NCBI GenBank assembly: GCA_963920635.1
Contig: OY987298.1
Location: forward strand, 126,861,735 to 126,925,734
Source of the DNA: Pseudeuparius sepicola
Taxonomy: Eukaryota > Arthropoda > Insecta > Coleoptera > Anthribidae
Reading direction: 5' to 3'
Length of the DNA stretch: 64,000 nucleotides
The position numbers and the translations under genes are program-made. The notes under the pieces were generated by a model. It did not search any database and had not been told where the DNA came from. It worked only from the letters and a program-made list of their open reading frames with translations. Positions 23,525 to 35,720 of this stretch are shown in pieces (the first letter of the stretch is position 1; every line of letters starts with the position of its first letter).

Positions 23525-25771
23525 TTAGTACACGGCCAAACATACCTAAGGCGGACGGCGGATCGAAGAGCAGGGCGGAAAGCGGAGCGTAGTGCTGGTA
23601 AGGTCCACACAGTCAGCGGATTGTGACAGCTTTAAAAGGCGTATTGCGCATGGAGGTTGGAAGTAAAGTGGAAACATTGAAAAGCCGAACTTCATAGAAA
23701 CCGCTATAAAAATTTCGATTTCTACTACATTATTTTTATGTGAAAATTCATAGCTCAAATTTCGGATTTTGCAAAATAAACGTGCAGTGTGGGTACATGA
23801 AATAAACCTAAGCAGGGAAACACTTGGTGAATTCCATCATCTGTGCCAAAGTAATTTTGGAAATCTCGATCCAAAGTTTGTCTAAAGCACCTCGGTTTTG
23901 GTGCATGAGTTATGTCCCACAAGAGTTTGCGACTAAAAACTTCACTAATTAGCATTTGGCGATCCATATTGTTTATTATTAAGTAGGTATAAGAATACAA
24001 CGCTCTATTTTCGAGGTTAACTATGTAACACTTATTTTCCAAATAAAACATAAAATGCAAGAAGCAACGGTATTTAAAGGTTATTCTTATGATTTATTCA
24101 TAGTTATTGATTTAAAATTATAATTTTTCAGACACTTCATATTTCATTCTACGCTGGTTCCTCGAACAGTGTTTAACCTAAAATTTAAAATAATATTAGC
24201 TTATGTCGATAATAAAATATTATAATAACCTTCTTACCATGCCATTGCATGCCTTTCCTTGCTTCTTGAACATTTTAGCCATGAGAAAATAAGGCCATTC
24301 TAATTTCCTTGTTTGTTTACTTTTGTGGTTCGCTACTACAGCGTTTTGCTTTCTTGGTAACTGCAATAAAGAAAAAAATAATCCGCACATACTTACTCTA
24401 TTATTATTCACTTTTACAAACTATATCTCATTTCTGGTTTTGATATTAAACATTTAATTAAGATTTTTGTTGTAATCCGTATACTTATAAGTACTCTGAG
24501 GTCATCGCAGGGTCTACAGCATAAACATAAACATTTACTTACCTTTTATTGTATTACTATGGGAAGTGGCATATTATGTTGCGTAATCATCTGGTGTTCA
24601 GCTCAAAAAGTCATTGCATTTTACATTTACCATTCTTGAAATATTTCAATCAATTTTCGTTTTTCGTTTTCGTTTTTAAGACACATATAAATAATGTTTT
24701 GGTGTTGCGTTATTATTTTACGTATCGACATTGTCGGATTTTTCCAAAGTTCTCTAGTTAGTCAGTGTAGTATGATTTATCATTAACTTATCCGTTGTAC
24801 GGGAGATAAACGAGCAAATCAAAAGAAATTACTGCCAGCCGATCAACATCTCAAGGTATATAAAAAGAATTCTTTCTAGTTCATTTTCTTTACTGCAATG
24901 ATGTTTTTTTTTGTAACTTGTCATTCTTTTATTATTATATTTGATGCTGAATACCGGTGAATTGCAACATGTGTTTCTTTCCCCATAGGCTGTTTCTGGT
25001 ACCTACCAATTGTTTCTGGTACCTACAAATTGTTTCTGGTACCTCCCAGTTGTTTCTGGTACCTGCCATTTGCTGTCTTTGGTTCCTGTCAACAGTTTGG
25101 TTGCTGTTTGGCTTCTGCCAATCGCACGTTCCTGCTGCTGGTCAGGATCTTCTCTTTGGCAGTCACAGTGTAAGCGTATAATTATTTTTGTATATTGTGA
25201 TTACCATGGGTGCTGCACAAACCTGGGATTTTGTTATTGAATGTAAATATTTAGGTTTATGATACTATTTAATTGCCACATAAATTGGCGAGTAACAGAA
25301 AGGTCTAATGCATTTTGGCATTGTACCGCATTTACTGCATTAATTGGCATTTTGTAATTTACGATTTAACATAATAAATTCATGTGTATGTGCTGAAGAA
25401 GTGTTTCATTTTGAAGTGCAAATGTAACAAAGAATTCACCCCGTCTCCACTCAGCTACCAAGTGCATCGCGTTATACTACCCGTTCCCAAGGCGGTGCAC
25501 TATAATTTTTTTTTGGAACAGACCAAATATCTTATTCAACATATTTCCATCAAATTATATTGTTTCAAATACTCGCCAATACGCCGGAAAATGTCAAACT
25601 GACTTGAAAGCTCCGCTACCAGCGAGCAAACACGCCTATTCTCCGGTCCCCTCTCCGCGGTAGGTATATGTGTGGACACGATAGTAGGCTTTCTATTGTT
25701 TTGAACGCTCCGCTACCATCTCCGCTTTGCTCTCCGGTCCGCAGTCCGCCTTATGTGTGGCCGTGCACTAA
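23525..25771. mobile_element. Element bounded by GC-rich inverted repeats
   Basis: The left end TTAGTACACGGCCAAACAT, followed by 'aaggcggac', 'gcgga' and 'agcggagcg' blocks (23525-23590), is matched inverted at 25700-25771. The right end also shows an internal partial repeat of the same blocks at 25605-25665. This is the structure of a TIR element of about 2.2 kb. The interior holds a minisatellite (24991-25070) and no recognisable transposase. No target duplication was identified. Class unassigned. Confidence 0.45.
24991..25070 (+). repeat. Minisatellite, four 20-bp units
   Basis: Four consecutive 20-bp units each start TGTTTCTGGTACCT and differ only in the last six bases. A decayed fifth unit follows (TGCTGTCTTTGGTTCCTGTC). 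Each perfect unit contains the palindrome GGTACC. The small frame over it is repeat-derived. Confidence 0.85.
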
Positions 25772-26274
25772 GATTAAGTTTTATTTTTTTCTTTATAACC
25801 CCTCCCCACATCGGCAAAGTACCGCCCTGTAGGTACCTATCCCTCACTTCTCAAATGTCAAATGACAGGAAAGTCGTTTGCTCGGCCTGAAGTTTATATC
25901 TGGCTACCGCCCTGCGTGTATATGACTACGTTTGTCTCGATGCGTTCGATCCGATTGAGAGAGGTTTGAATTCACCGGAGCGGACTCAAATAGTCGGCGT
26001 ACACCCTATACAGATTGAAATTAAATCATATTTAAAATTTCAAGTCAAGCCGCTATTCCCAAACAGAAGTTGGGAATGTGGAATAGGTAAGTATAATAAG
26101 TTAATGTCCCTAGAGAGGATTGAAAACTGTAGGATTCAATACTTATGATGTAAACGTAGAACTATGAAATATTTGACGTAACTCAATCGGATCCATTTCA
26201 ATCCGATAGGGTTGTCACGAGATAAACGTAGTCTATGTGTATAAATTGACCATTATAAAAACCTTGATAATTAC
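25772..26274. other. No gene recognised
   Basis: No supported feature. A GC-richer block occurs at 25795-25990. Confidence 0.45.
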
Positions 26275-26515
26275 CAGTAGTTGGTTGCCCCAGCGAACAC
26301 CACTGCCGTCCGTCAGGATTCCAGAGGCACATCAGCGTGAGGAGCAGGGCCGCTGGGGGCAAACGGGAGGGAGTTCCTCCGCAAACAATGGGAGACATGT
26401 CGTGACTCCGGCAGGGCCCCAAGCCCCAAGCCTTCTGCCGCGAATACTAATGGGTACGTGCAAAACGACGCATGTGGAAACGGCTGAAACAAGCAACGTT
26501 ATGCGTGGGTGAAGC
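26275..26515 (+). other. GC-rich open block of unknown nature
   Basis: This is a sharp composition outlier, much richer in G and C than its surroundings. A plus-strand frame from 26237 to 26512 stays open (91 codons), with Pro/Arg/Gly-rich sequence such as TPAGPQAPSLLPRI. I do not recognise the product. It could be the 5' part of a retroelement, an old exon or a CpG-rich control region. Confidence 0.25.
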
Positions 26516-27197
26516 TGCAGTATTTCGTTTTCGTTAATCTGGAAAATTACGGTTTAAAAATTATTATTATTAAAAATTGTGTGTGCATTCTCAACCCAAT
26601 CACGAAGTTCGTGCTTTCGAAAATAAAAGGCATTTTTAAATGCTTCCATTTTGAAAAAATTGTAAAAATTAATTTTTGGAATTCTGACTTACAGGTGGGG
26701 TAATTGGATGTCTCCACATGTCGACATGTCTGTGAAATAACTTTTTAGGTAATCATGAAATCGGGGTAAGTTGTGCTAGGTTTTAACCATATAAACTATA
26801 CATATTTTTTGTTTGCGAGTTCCTCCGTCGAGTATTGCAATTTTGTGGTCAGATGAATAACACTAAAGCCACCACTTTTATAACAGTTTCTGCACAGCTC
26901 TCAGTTTTCTTGTTTTATTTTGTTTTATATTGATAGTCAATAATTTTTTTGTTGAAGATGTGTTATTTTTGTTCCTTATCGCATGTTTATTTATTTGTTG
27001 TAACTTTCTGTGACAACTTTTTTTACAAAAAAATATTTGTCTACCTTTACCCTATCTTTTAGTCCTTGTAGAAAGCGTAGTCAATTTATTGGGGCAATTG
27101 TAGACAGTTGGGGTAATTGTAGTAGACAGCAATTACAATCTGATTCTTAGTTACAGGTGTAAAATAGAAAATCTGTAAACGCGCAACAATAATATCT
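26516..27197. other. No gene recognised; possible left end of the pogo element
   Basis: The words 'ttggggcaattgtag' and 'ttggggtaattgtag' at about 27088-27125 could belong to the terminal region of the downstream pogo-type element. No matching right end was found. Confidence 0.3.
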
Positions 27198-28115
27198 CGT
27201 AACTACAACCGCAAGAAGCCAGCACCTTGCTTCACTGTGCAGCAAATCGAGAAGGCCTGCGAGGCGGTTCATTTCAAAAGAATGACTTACCGCCAAGCAG
27301 CAGAACATTATTGTGTAAATAGATCAGTTATTTAGCAACGTCTAAAAGGTAGAGAAACTGCTATGAACAAAATTGAAGTCAAGATATTGAGGACCAATTG
27401 GACAAAGAAGAACTCTTTTATATAGTGAGAGATTATGTTACTGTAAATAATATCAGGACACCTTTTAAAGAAAATCGACCAGGAGATGATTGGTATTTGG
27501 CATTCATGAAGAGGAGGGGCAATTTATACCCTAAAAGGCCAGAGCAGCTACAACAGAAGAGAGCAGAGGCAGCTGATCCATTTGTGATACTTATTTTTAC
27601 CAAAAAATTAGGCGGGTTATTGGAGTACATATGCTAGGAAATCAAGGTGGACCAATCCTGTAGAAGAATTTGAAGGTACACCATATTCCACATCCGAAAA
27701 CGGTTATATGGAAGAGCCAGTCTTTTACTCTTGGTTAGTACACACATGCATCCCTCACGTTGAGACTGCGGGGAAAAGACACATTGAAAAGAAAACGCTT
27801 TTAATTATGGACGGGCACAAAAACCATATCAGCCTAAGGGTAGTAAAGGCTGCTCTTAGTGAAAATTTAATTTTATTGAAACTTCCCAGTCATTTAACTA
27901 GAATGCAACCATTTGGTCGCTGCGTTTTCGGACGATCGAAAATAGGGTGGGAGAAAATCCTTACAGCTTTCGGACGACTTAACAAATTTAATTGTTTGAA
28001 TAGAAAAATCATTGTTGGGTTATTATCAGAGGCATGGAAAACATATTTACCTGCAAAGAATATTAAACAAGTAAATGAAGAAAAAATGCAAAATAATTTA
28101 GAAGAAGGGATAAAC
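27198..28115 (+). pseudogene. pogo/Tigger-type transposase relic, N-terminal and DDE parts
   Basis: The product of an intact relative would bind its terminal repeats and cut and paste DNA with a DDE catalytic core. Here, 27198-27333 encodes a psq-type helix-turn-helix (FTVQQIEKACEAV, TYRQAAEHYCVNRS) ending at a stop. 27398-27637 encodes a CENP-B/HTH-like segment (GDDWYLAFMKRRGNLYPKRPE). 27708-28115 encodes the end of the catalytic domain, with the LIMDGHKNH block, LPSHLTRMQP and a VFG/W motif. The first catalytic aspartate region between about 27640 and 27700 is missing or shortened, and frames change near 27350 and 27640. The reading frame runs straight into a hAT terminus at 28116. Confidence 0.75.
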
Positions 28116-28790
28116 CAGGGACTCTTTAAAATAAGAGGACCCAGCATCTCACAGTCTATCACATAGGAAAAGTGAAGCCTTGAGGGGAAGTTTATTTTCT
28201 GTATACTCCAAGGAGACCACATAACTGGGCTGGTACAAGGTTATGTTATATGTCAGTGTCCAACTGCCATCAGGTTTTATGTGACATGCCAGTGCCATAG
28301 ATTCCAAAGGAGGCAAAATATTTCCCATCATAGTTCACAATTTTTAAGTTTTCTAACTTCCAGATAGTCAATTAAAGGTAATGCGGCCGCCTGTAGTAGT
28401 CCCAATAATTACAACCAGATTTTTCTTGTCTCACCTTTAGTAATCCTACAATTCCCATTACGTGGGCATTATGTATAAGTAGGTAGTTCGAAACAAATCG
28501 TATTTCGAAAATTATAAATTATTAAGCAGGTAGCTTCAGCAGGTCTTTTTTAAACAGTTTTTATCTACAACTATAAGTTTATTTTACGTTTGTGAGACAC
28601 CTTGGGAGAGAAATAAAATTACAAAAATTTTATAATGAGCACCGAGAAAAACTACATGACTAGAACTAAGTACAAGACCTAATCTTATTAGTCCATCCCG
28701 AAATCTGTGAAAGTTCTTTGGGTAGATACATTCAACAAGGGAAGAAAGTTCAAGTACGTACCTATTATACCTACATATTACAAATGGTTT
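28116..28790. mobile_element. Truncated hAT-type element, relative of 37064-38346
   Basis: It starts CAGGGACTCTTTAAAATAAG, the same terminus as the complete element at 37064-38346. It continues with sequence matching that element in inverse orientation (for example 'ctatgtgatagactgtg' and 'tgccatcaggttttatgtg'). The far terminus is absent, so this copy is truncated near 28790. It interrupts the pogo transposase relic after the residues EEGIN. Confidence 0.65.
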
Positions 28791-29480
28791 GAGGAACCTG
28801 GCGAAAAAAAAACCACAGGGTGATGTACTTATCAGTACTGATGTCAGAAAGAGGCTTTTGGAAGAATAAGAACGCCGGAAAATAAGAAACCTGTGAAGAA
28901 ATCAAATGAAGTAGATGGAAAAAAGGAAAATACATGCAAAACCAGGAGGCGAATAATAAAACAAGCAATAAAGGTGAAGGAAACAACATAAAAGAGCTTA
29001 ATGAAAAGCAAAGAAGTAGGGTGTCAGAACCTTCAGCCGATTCAGACTTGGACGATAGTTTCTATGAAGTGGAAAACCTGCCACCAAGCGATAAATGCAG
29101 TATAATTGGGGACCCGTGTTCTGATGACAAAGGACTGGTTTCGGAGGAAACCGAGAAGAAAACTGAAGATAGATAGAACGAAGCTTGCTGCTTGCTGTGA
29201 CCAACTCGAGAATAAACCTAGAGAAATTTCCGGTGTCATACATACATTTGTTGCTGTAGATTATGTGACAACCTGGTATGTTGGAAGTGTAATTTAAAAT
29301 GAAGGAGGACAGGTAAAAATACAGTTTTTGGAACGTCTACCAGAAAATAAATTCAGATGGCCTAAGGGAGATGATATATCAAAGACACTTTGTTTTGCCC
29401 ATTCTATTAAGTTACTAGGCGTAAGTACATTTTCAATAATTTCACCGAGTCCACAGGATTTAGACCTAACGTGAAAAACG
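28791..29480 (+). pseudogene. pogo/Tigger-type transposase relic, C-terminal part
   Basis: After the hAT fragment the pogo-type gene appears to continue. There is a Lys/Glu-rich linker (GDVLISTDVRKRLLEE near 28820-28870 in one frame) and an acidic Ser-rich frame at 28934-29176. A C-terminal block near 29195-29450 reads VAVDYVTTWYVGSV and KIQFLERLPENKFRWPKGDD. This resembles the tail found in insect pogo-like transposase proteins. Several frame changes and stops make it a relic. The assignment of this part to the upstream gene rests on order and orientation. Confidence 0.5.
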
Positions 29481-29721
29481 TGTAAGAAGGGTTACGTAGA
29501 TTACGATTAGAGTTTGTACCTACTTAGAAAACTGTCCCTTAAAGAGAATTTAATTTTTCTGTTTTGTTTTTTATTTTCATAAATAAAGGTTTTATTTTAA
29601 ATATACTCTGTGTTTGAAGATAATAATAGCTATAATAAAATTATTCAAAAATTGCTAGCTTCTAAATTTGCTTTTTCCTTTGTCTCCACTAGCCTCAACT
29701 AATTTATTACTTAAAAACATA

Positions 29722-29868
29722 CAGTTTGTTCAGCGAATGTTCGGCCCTACGTCACAACTCCCGTCCTTGTCTTACTCATGACTCATGCATGACCATACGA
29801 CGGATATTGGTCATATATTCACGAGCCAGACAAGGACGGGAGTTGTGACGTAGGGTCGAACATTTGTG
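29722..29868. mobile_element. Palindromic MITE, right end truncated
   Basis: It begins TA|CAGTTTGTTCAGCGAATG, and the two halves pair over 'cgtcacaactcccgtcc' and 'ggacgggagttgtgacg'. The right arm stops at 'cgaacatt', before the terminal CGCTGAACAAACTG. A second copy with both ends is at 48466-48611. The TA flank suggests a Tc1/mariner-type non-autonomous element. Confidence 0.8.
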
Positions 29869-30811
29869 ATATCCACTAAGATGCGCACTGCGATTAAGAC
29901 GGTTGATGCTGCAAGTCTGGACCAGCCTTTAGAATATCGACCGTTGCCTCGAACCGGTGCAAGGCCGACGGGCGTGAGTCAGGCCCGAACGTGACTAGAA
30001 CCGCACTGTCCGTTCGTTTCCATTTGTATTCGAAGAGGGCAACGGATACGAGGATTTTTATATTCGCCTCCTCTAAAACGTTGTTTCAAATGTATAGAGT
30101 TCTCTCCGGAGAATCCGGAGATTGCTCTATCTCGCCTGCTATTTGGGATTGTGCAGTTCTTTTTATGCTGGTTAATTTTCTGTTGGGACATGAATCATTT
30201 TGACCCGCGCTTGGAATAAGATCTCAAATTTTTACGAAACTTCATAAGAATTTCGAAATACCTAATAATGGGCCTTGTTCACTCAATCGAATTTCGATAT
30301 TTTTTACTATTAGAATGAAGTTAATCACATAACTCTTTAATAAAATCCCCCTCAGTGTCTTTCTCGTCAATACCTAATTTTGTTATTAACTAAAAAAAAT
30401 TATGAAAATTTTAAACTGCGCGCCTTAATTTGGAGCAATGAAGTTGCGTTTGCGACGTTGCCGGTTATACTAGTAATCGAAGCCCCACAAATTCGATTTC
30501 CGTTCTAATCTCAGACGTGCACATTTAATCTAAATCGATTCTCTAGGGAAAGACAGTTGTATAAACGGTTGTCCGAACTCGACCGTACAGACACAGATAG
30601 TTGTTTTGTGGGTCGTGTGTCGTGTCTCTAACAATCTGTCATGTCGTTCTGTCATTCTTTAATGTAATCCGAGCTAAAATGTTTTTCTGAAAACCTGCAA
30701 AAGTTAAAAGTTAAAGTGTATACCGTATGCCGATTTGAAATCAAATTTAATTATTGGTTGTAATAAGGATGGTGCTAGGCACTTATTTAGCATTATCAGT
30801 ATTGTTACCTC
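29869..30811. other. No gene recognised
   Basis: No supported feature. GC-richer short blocks occur at 29930-30000 and 30450-30660. Confidence 0.45.
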
Positions 30812-30931
30812 CCTGAAGAACTGAAGAAAGTGATAGATCCCGTAATTGAGAGAAAGGAATATTTTAGTCATCCGGAAAAACATTTGATAGCCATTTTAGG
30901 GGATGATAGAAAACACTTTCGAGAGTTATAA
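30812..30931 (+). pseudogene. Short remnant of an insect repetitive protein gene
   Basis: Forty codons read PEELKKVIDPVIERKEYF and continue through 'HPEKHLIAIL' and DDRKHFREL to a stop. I recall a similar conserved block (a DPVI...HPE...DDRKHIREL pattern) from multi-copy uncharacterised insect proteins that are probably element-borne. No function is known to me. The upstream and downstream parts are missing or in broken frames. Confidence 0.3.
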
Positions 30932-32932
30932 GAATAATTGCAAAATGAAGAAGATCAACGGCAAAAACCAACGATGTCAGAATATTTAGAGTTAGTGTGA
31001 ATTAAATTTTGATTGTCAAGATTATATCTAGTTGTTGTTATAAACCAGATTTATTTAGGTTTGGACAACTTACAAGTTGGTGATCATTCTGCAAGTAAAT
31101 TTTAACTCAAAAAAGGGAAAAACATTGCGATTGTGCGGTATATTATTAAATTAATTGATATTGAGGTTATTTTTTTATTTCTTTTTATGGCTTCTGCTCT
31201 TTTCGAGCAGCCAAAGCGTGAGGTACACGAAAGACTCACCCACTAGTGCACCGCCGCGCCGCCCCCTGATATTGAGTTCATGTGCTATGTCTATTTGGCT
31301 TTTGCCACAAAATATAAGTTAGGTAAATCCTCTTCTTCTTCAGTCTGCACAAATCTCAAATAGAAACATATCGATATTGTCGTAAATCATGTGAACCTCG
31401 CAAAACAGCAGCTAATCAGATTTTTGGGCCCGCGACGTCACGGGCCCAAGGAATTTGAATTTCAAAAACGTTTTTAGGGCATTTCCCAGCCGAAAAAATC
31501 GGAAAAAAATATTTTCGTGTTTTATTTACTATTAAGATTCATAATCAAAAATAAAAAAAGTGTGAAACAGGCCCATTGTTTGCTGTATGACTGTTTATAC
31601 TTATTTAGTTGGAGTGAGGGCAGTGATTAACAGATTCTCTGAGAAGGAATAATAACTATTCTTTTAGCTTTCCGAACTTATGTGACAGGATTCAACATCG
31701 GATGTTGTGGAGAAGAAATCGCTTTCCTAAATTTTCATGGCACATGAAATTTTGGAAAAACACGAAAATTTAAATAATCCTATGCGAATTTCCAATTAAA
31801 ATTCCAAACGATGCATTTAGGATAAAAATCCGTCACGTACACTCATTATGAAAACAAATGGATCGTCACATTGGATTTACTCGATTACAAACTCACACAG
31901 GATCACATTATCCCTAATTTAAACGAACGATTATTACCTGCGTTCCGAATTAAACAGGAACTCTGCTGGAATACGGCCGCACATACGTCAACACTTTAAT
32001 ATTTAAAGCAGGCGTAATGAGGATTTATGAACAAATTATTTAGCACTAATACCGGCTAATACCTACAAACTGGTAATAATTATCTGGTATCAGGGTAAGG
32101 CTAAAATCGATAAACAATTATGAGAATGGTAAGTGGAAGGTTTCGGTATGAGTCGGAACACAACTGCCCGATCGAGAGCGGAGCGACGCTGGAGAGGTGG
32201 CGTCCAGACGTCTGGCGCCGACTTCCAGACGTGCGCTTTTGTAGAACTGCTTATTTATCTGGCCATACAATATCGATGTAACCGGGTTTCGCGCAGGAAA
32301 CACCAGATGTTTGATAATCAAGTGAGCGATAAAGAGTTGCTCGAAGGTGCGTTATAATAGAGTTATTCAGATTATGTATTAAGTAGACTGTGTGCGGTGT
32401 GTCCTTTTAAATGTAATGCTTTAGCAAAAATCCATAGACGTAGAACAGGGTGTTCCGATATATTTAGTGCCTCCCATACAGCCTTTATTTTTTCGCGAGA
32501 AAAAACTGTTTCAAACAAAGATGAATAAGGCAAATTATAGAAAAAATGTATCTATACATCCAAGTTACAGAGGCAGTGAATCAAAACATTCAAGACTTGT
32601 TGAAGAATCTCATATTAGTCCGACCCTGATGGCCATCGATCGCAGCGCGTTCATGTGATTTTGTTTATGTCTAATGCCGCTGTAACTTGGATAGACTTTA
32701 AACTTAGATATTTTAAGATACCCAATATATTTTTTGATTTTTCAAATATAATTGTCATTGCGATTAAAAAGTATGTAAAACTTTGCTATTATCTTTTACC
32801 GTTTTGTTTCTATGTATATAATTTTCAAATTATTGTATACTAAATTTATTTAACTTCAATTTGTGGGTCTCCTGAAAAGACAGGTGATCGGTCAAATAAA
32901 AAAAATGCAGTTGGTTATTATGTGGTTTAACC
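30932..32932. other. No gene recognised
   Basis: Frames at 32133-32357 and 32467-32658 show no recognisable domain. 'ttggatt'-rich moderately GC blocks at 31800-32000 have the look of conserved non-coding DNA but cannot be tested here. Confidence 0.4.
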
Positions 32933-33176
32933 TATACCGTACTTTCACCGTTTTAGTAGACATAGAGGAATAGGCCGCGCGTCGCCGTGCGTCCACCTAG
33001 GTTTGTCAGTCGTTGGCGGGGGGAGTACACAGTAGTCCCGCATCGCTTATCAGTCGAGTTTTGCGAGCAAAAAACACGCCCCGCCCCCCGCCAACGACTG
33101 ACGAACCTAGCCGAATACACGGCGGCGCGCCGCCCAGCCATGGCTATGTATACTAAAACGGTGAAAGTACGGTATA
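32933..33176. mobile_element. MITE with terminal repeats TATACCGTACTTTCACCG
   Basis: The ends pair over about 33 bp (TATACCGTACTTTCACCG, then 'ttttagta' and a 'catag' block). A second inner pair, 'gtcgttggcgggg' with 'ccccgccaacgac', makes the GC-rich core fold back too. Length is about 244 bp, with TA at the borders. The two overlapping frames here (32953-33141 minus, 32987-33187 plus) are mirror readings of the palindrome and not genes. Confidence 0.75.
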
Positions 33177-34645
33177 ATAGGCCGTAGGGGATATTATGTT
33201 AAAATTCTAAAATGTTAAAAGGCTATTTGAGATATTAGTGAAATTTTCGAAATGAGATTGATACACATACCTACATTATAGATTATATATATTTATCCTA
33301 CTACATTTCATTTTTTTTATAAATATGTATTTAGGGGAACAAACTTCTTTAAAAATATATAAGTATGGTTTTCTACTGTTTATACTTTTGTTTATTTAAT
33401 AAGTGCTCCGGTAATTTAATAAACATATTTCAGCACAAAATTTCAGTAAAGTGGTAAAACCCAAAAAGACAAGTAACATTTTAGAATTTTAATACCATAG
33501 ATAACTAAGCGTTTTGTGTCCATTAACATATAATATATATTTATTCTTATATTTCCTGAGTTAGAGGGTGTCAAAAGTGAACTTTTCAAATATTGAATTG
33601 CGAATATATTTTTAATATAAGACAAAATATGCATATATGTGTGTACAAGAAAAATCAACATTGGGCAATTCCAAAATGTCCTGTAGGCTCCTGCCTGGAC
33701 CTCATTTGTTGCTTCTCAAATCATGCTTAACTTTTTTATTTGATTAATGTTTCTCCGTATTCATTATTGCCAAACAGCATAAAACACGTGTACCTATATG
33801 CGGTCCTTTTTTGTTTATTTTGGGTGCTTGCCCATTATAGCTCTTTCTTGTACCTAAACACAACATAGGTTTCGTTTTTGTTATGTATTTAGTGAAGGTT
33901 ATAGGAAATAAAATGAGCTGCATAAAAATAAAAAAAAATCACATTTTTTTTTGTTGCTGTTTGATGTTGTAAAATCGAAGTACATTTTGATATCTAATTA
34001 AATTATCCAGATTCTCAAATGTGTCAAGGGAATGAAGCAATATTTGTACTGTTTGATAAATACAAATATAATATTTTTCTTAGGTCAAGAATATCGCGAC
34101 TAGATTTATGACATTTTCTCAATATTTTATAGGAAATTATTTAGGTCATCACTGTGCAAAGTACTGTTATATCTAATACAAATTTTAACATTTAAATTAA
34201 GCTTTAATCGCTTTTCTTTGCAAAGGCACCCAGCTTATTAGCTGCGTGTTAGAACGGACTCTGTTGAAAAGAGGAAAGGACTACGAAGAGGGACACGGCC
34301 ACACCATCACAACGACAGGTGTATACTTGCAGTCTACACACGCCTGAATCCAGATCAAAAGCTCACGACCTTGCTTCCGACGAAAATTGGCTACGGAAGT
34401 CTCGGTACATCTTTGTGGATTCTGGAAACGGTGGCTAAGCACAGTTGCCAAACTATGTGACGTCTGAGTTATCCCCATAGCCAGTGTAAGTCCAAAATTG
34501 TAAGAACTTTTGACAAGTTCAGTTTTCGAAACAAGTTAATTTTGCATCTGTTCAATTCGCGCATCGCGTCTGTTCAATTCGCACATCGCGCGTCAAGTCC
34601 CCAATTAAATCTTGTAAATTTTCTCTGGCGTTTTTATTTGAACTT
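33177..34645. other. No gene recognised
   Basis: No supported feature. A less AT-rich block at 34240-34490 reads open on the minus strand for 65 codons without a known domain. Confidence 0.45.
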
Positions 34646-34649
34646 CTAC

Positions 34650-34935
34650 TTCCTAACTCAGTCTTGAGTGGCAATCCAACTGTTTGAGCAGGGGTTCCAT
34701 AGCACACTTGACTTGTTTAAATTTGGTAAATGGGGTGTCTTGATTAACGCTGTGGGGTCAGATTTTATATAAAAAAGTCGCTAAATGGTTTTCTAAAAAT
34801 CGGGGGTTAAAAAAAATTGGTAGCCGTCCCTGGATTTGCATTTTGATAAAAGTAATAACGTTAAAAGAAGCGTTTTTGAACAAGGGTTTTTGAAAATATC
34901 TCACAAAACATTAAAAGTAGACACACTGTATGTAA
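34650..34935. repeat. Fragment of the CACACTG/TATA fold-back family
   Basis: It matches parts of 12207-13439 and 11027-11931 in order: 'cttgagtgg', 'ttccatagcacacttgac', 'gattaacgctgtgg', 'gtcagattttatat'. It ends at AGACACACTG near 34931 with an internal deletion. Confidence 0.65.
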
Positions 34936-35720
34936 TTAGTATATCTAGATAGATTTTGTCAGAAAGTGTGTGCGGTGTATGGCCAATGTAATATTTCTCA
35001 GGACAGTTAAACTTTGTACACACCGGTGTAATGTTTGTTTACTTTGGTAAATTTCCATTTTATGTTGGTTGCGAATTTTGATGCTTTTGTTCCCTCTACC
35101 CGGTGCTAGTACGCAGAGCCGTTTGTTTATATTTATTTCATATTGGAGAAAAATATACTGTAGGTAAAATAGTATGTGTGCACTTCCTATATAGTCTCAT
35201 TGCAAACAAATAATCTTTCAATGGCACCTACTCAATGAACAAATTCGTATTATTTTTCGAGAGGCAGTTATATATTCGATTAGCATTTGCACATTTCGTG
35301 GTCAAGTGGCTTCGGTCAATCAATTAATGGAACTAAAAATGTCCCGGTCGACTGGCAATCGGAAATAAAATGAAACACTGTTACAGGAAACATAAAACAA
35401 TCGGGACTCGGATCCCCCGAGAGTGTTCTTTCAATATACGAGCTTAATTGCATTCGAACTCGGCAGCCGATGTATTTCTGTAATTGGTTGAACGGTTTAC
35501 ATTGAAATGCCTTTTGTGACGATAGCCGCTGATACTTGTGGGAAATAATCTGATCCCGACTTCATGAGAAAATAATTAGATTAGGTATATAAAATAGATT
35601 AAGTGGATTAACTTATTATTTACATTAGCAGAGGGTTAAGAAAACAAGATAAAAGTGTTAAAAATTATGCAAAATTCTTTTTTCCTTTCAACTTGTGTCC
35701 TTCTTGACACTTGCTTTATA
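34936..35720. other. No gene; GC-richer block at 35330-35560
   Basis: No ORF with a recognised product. The block from about 35330 to 35560 has balanced composition and many intact short words, which could indicate regulatory conservation. This is only an impression. Confidence 0.35.

Noticed and set aside
32953..33187. Two overlapping Arg-rich frames on opposite strands with similar peptides
   Set aside because: Mirror readings of a palindromic MITE.
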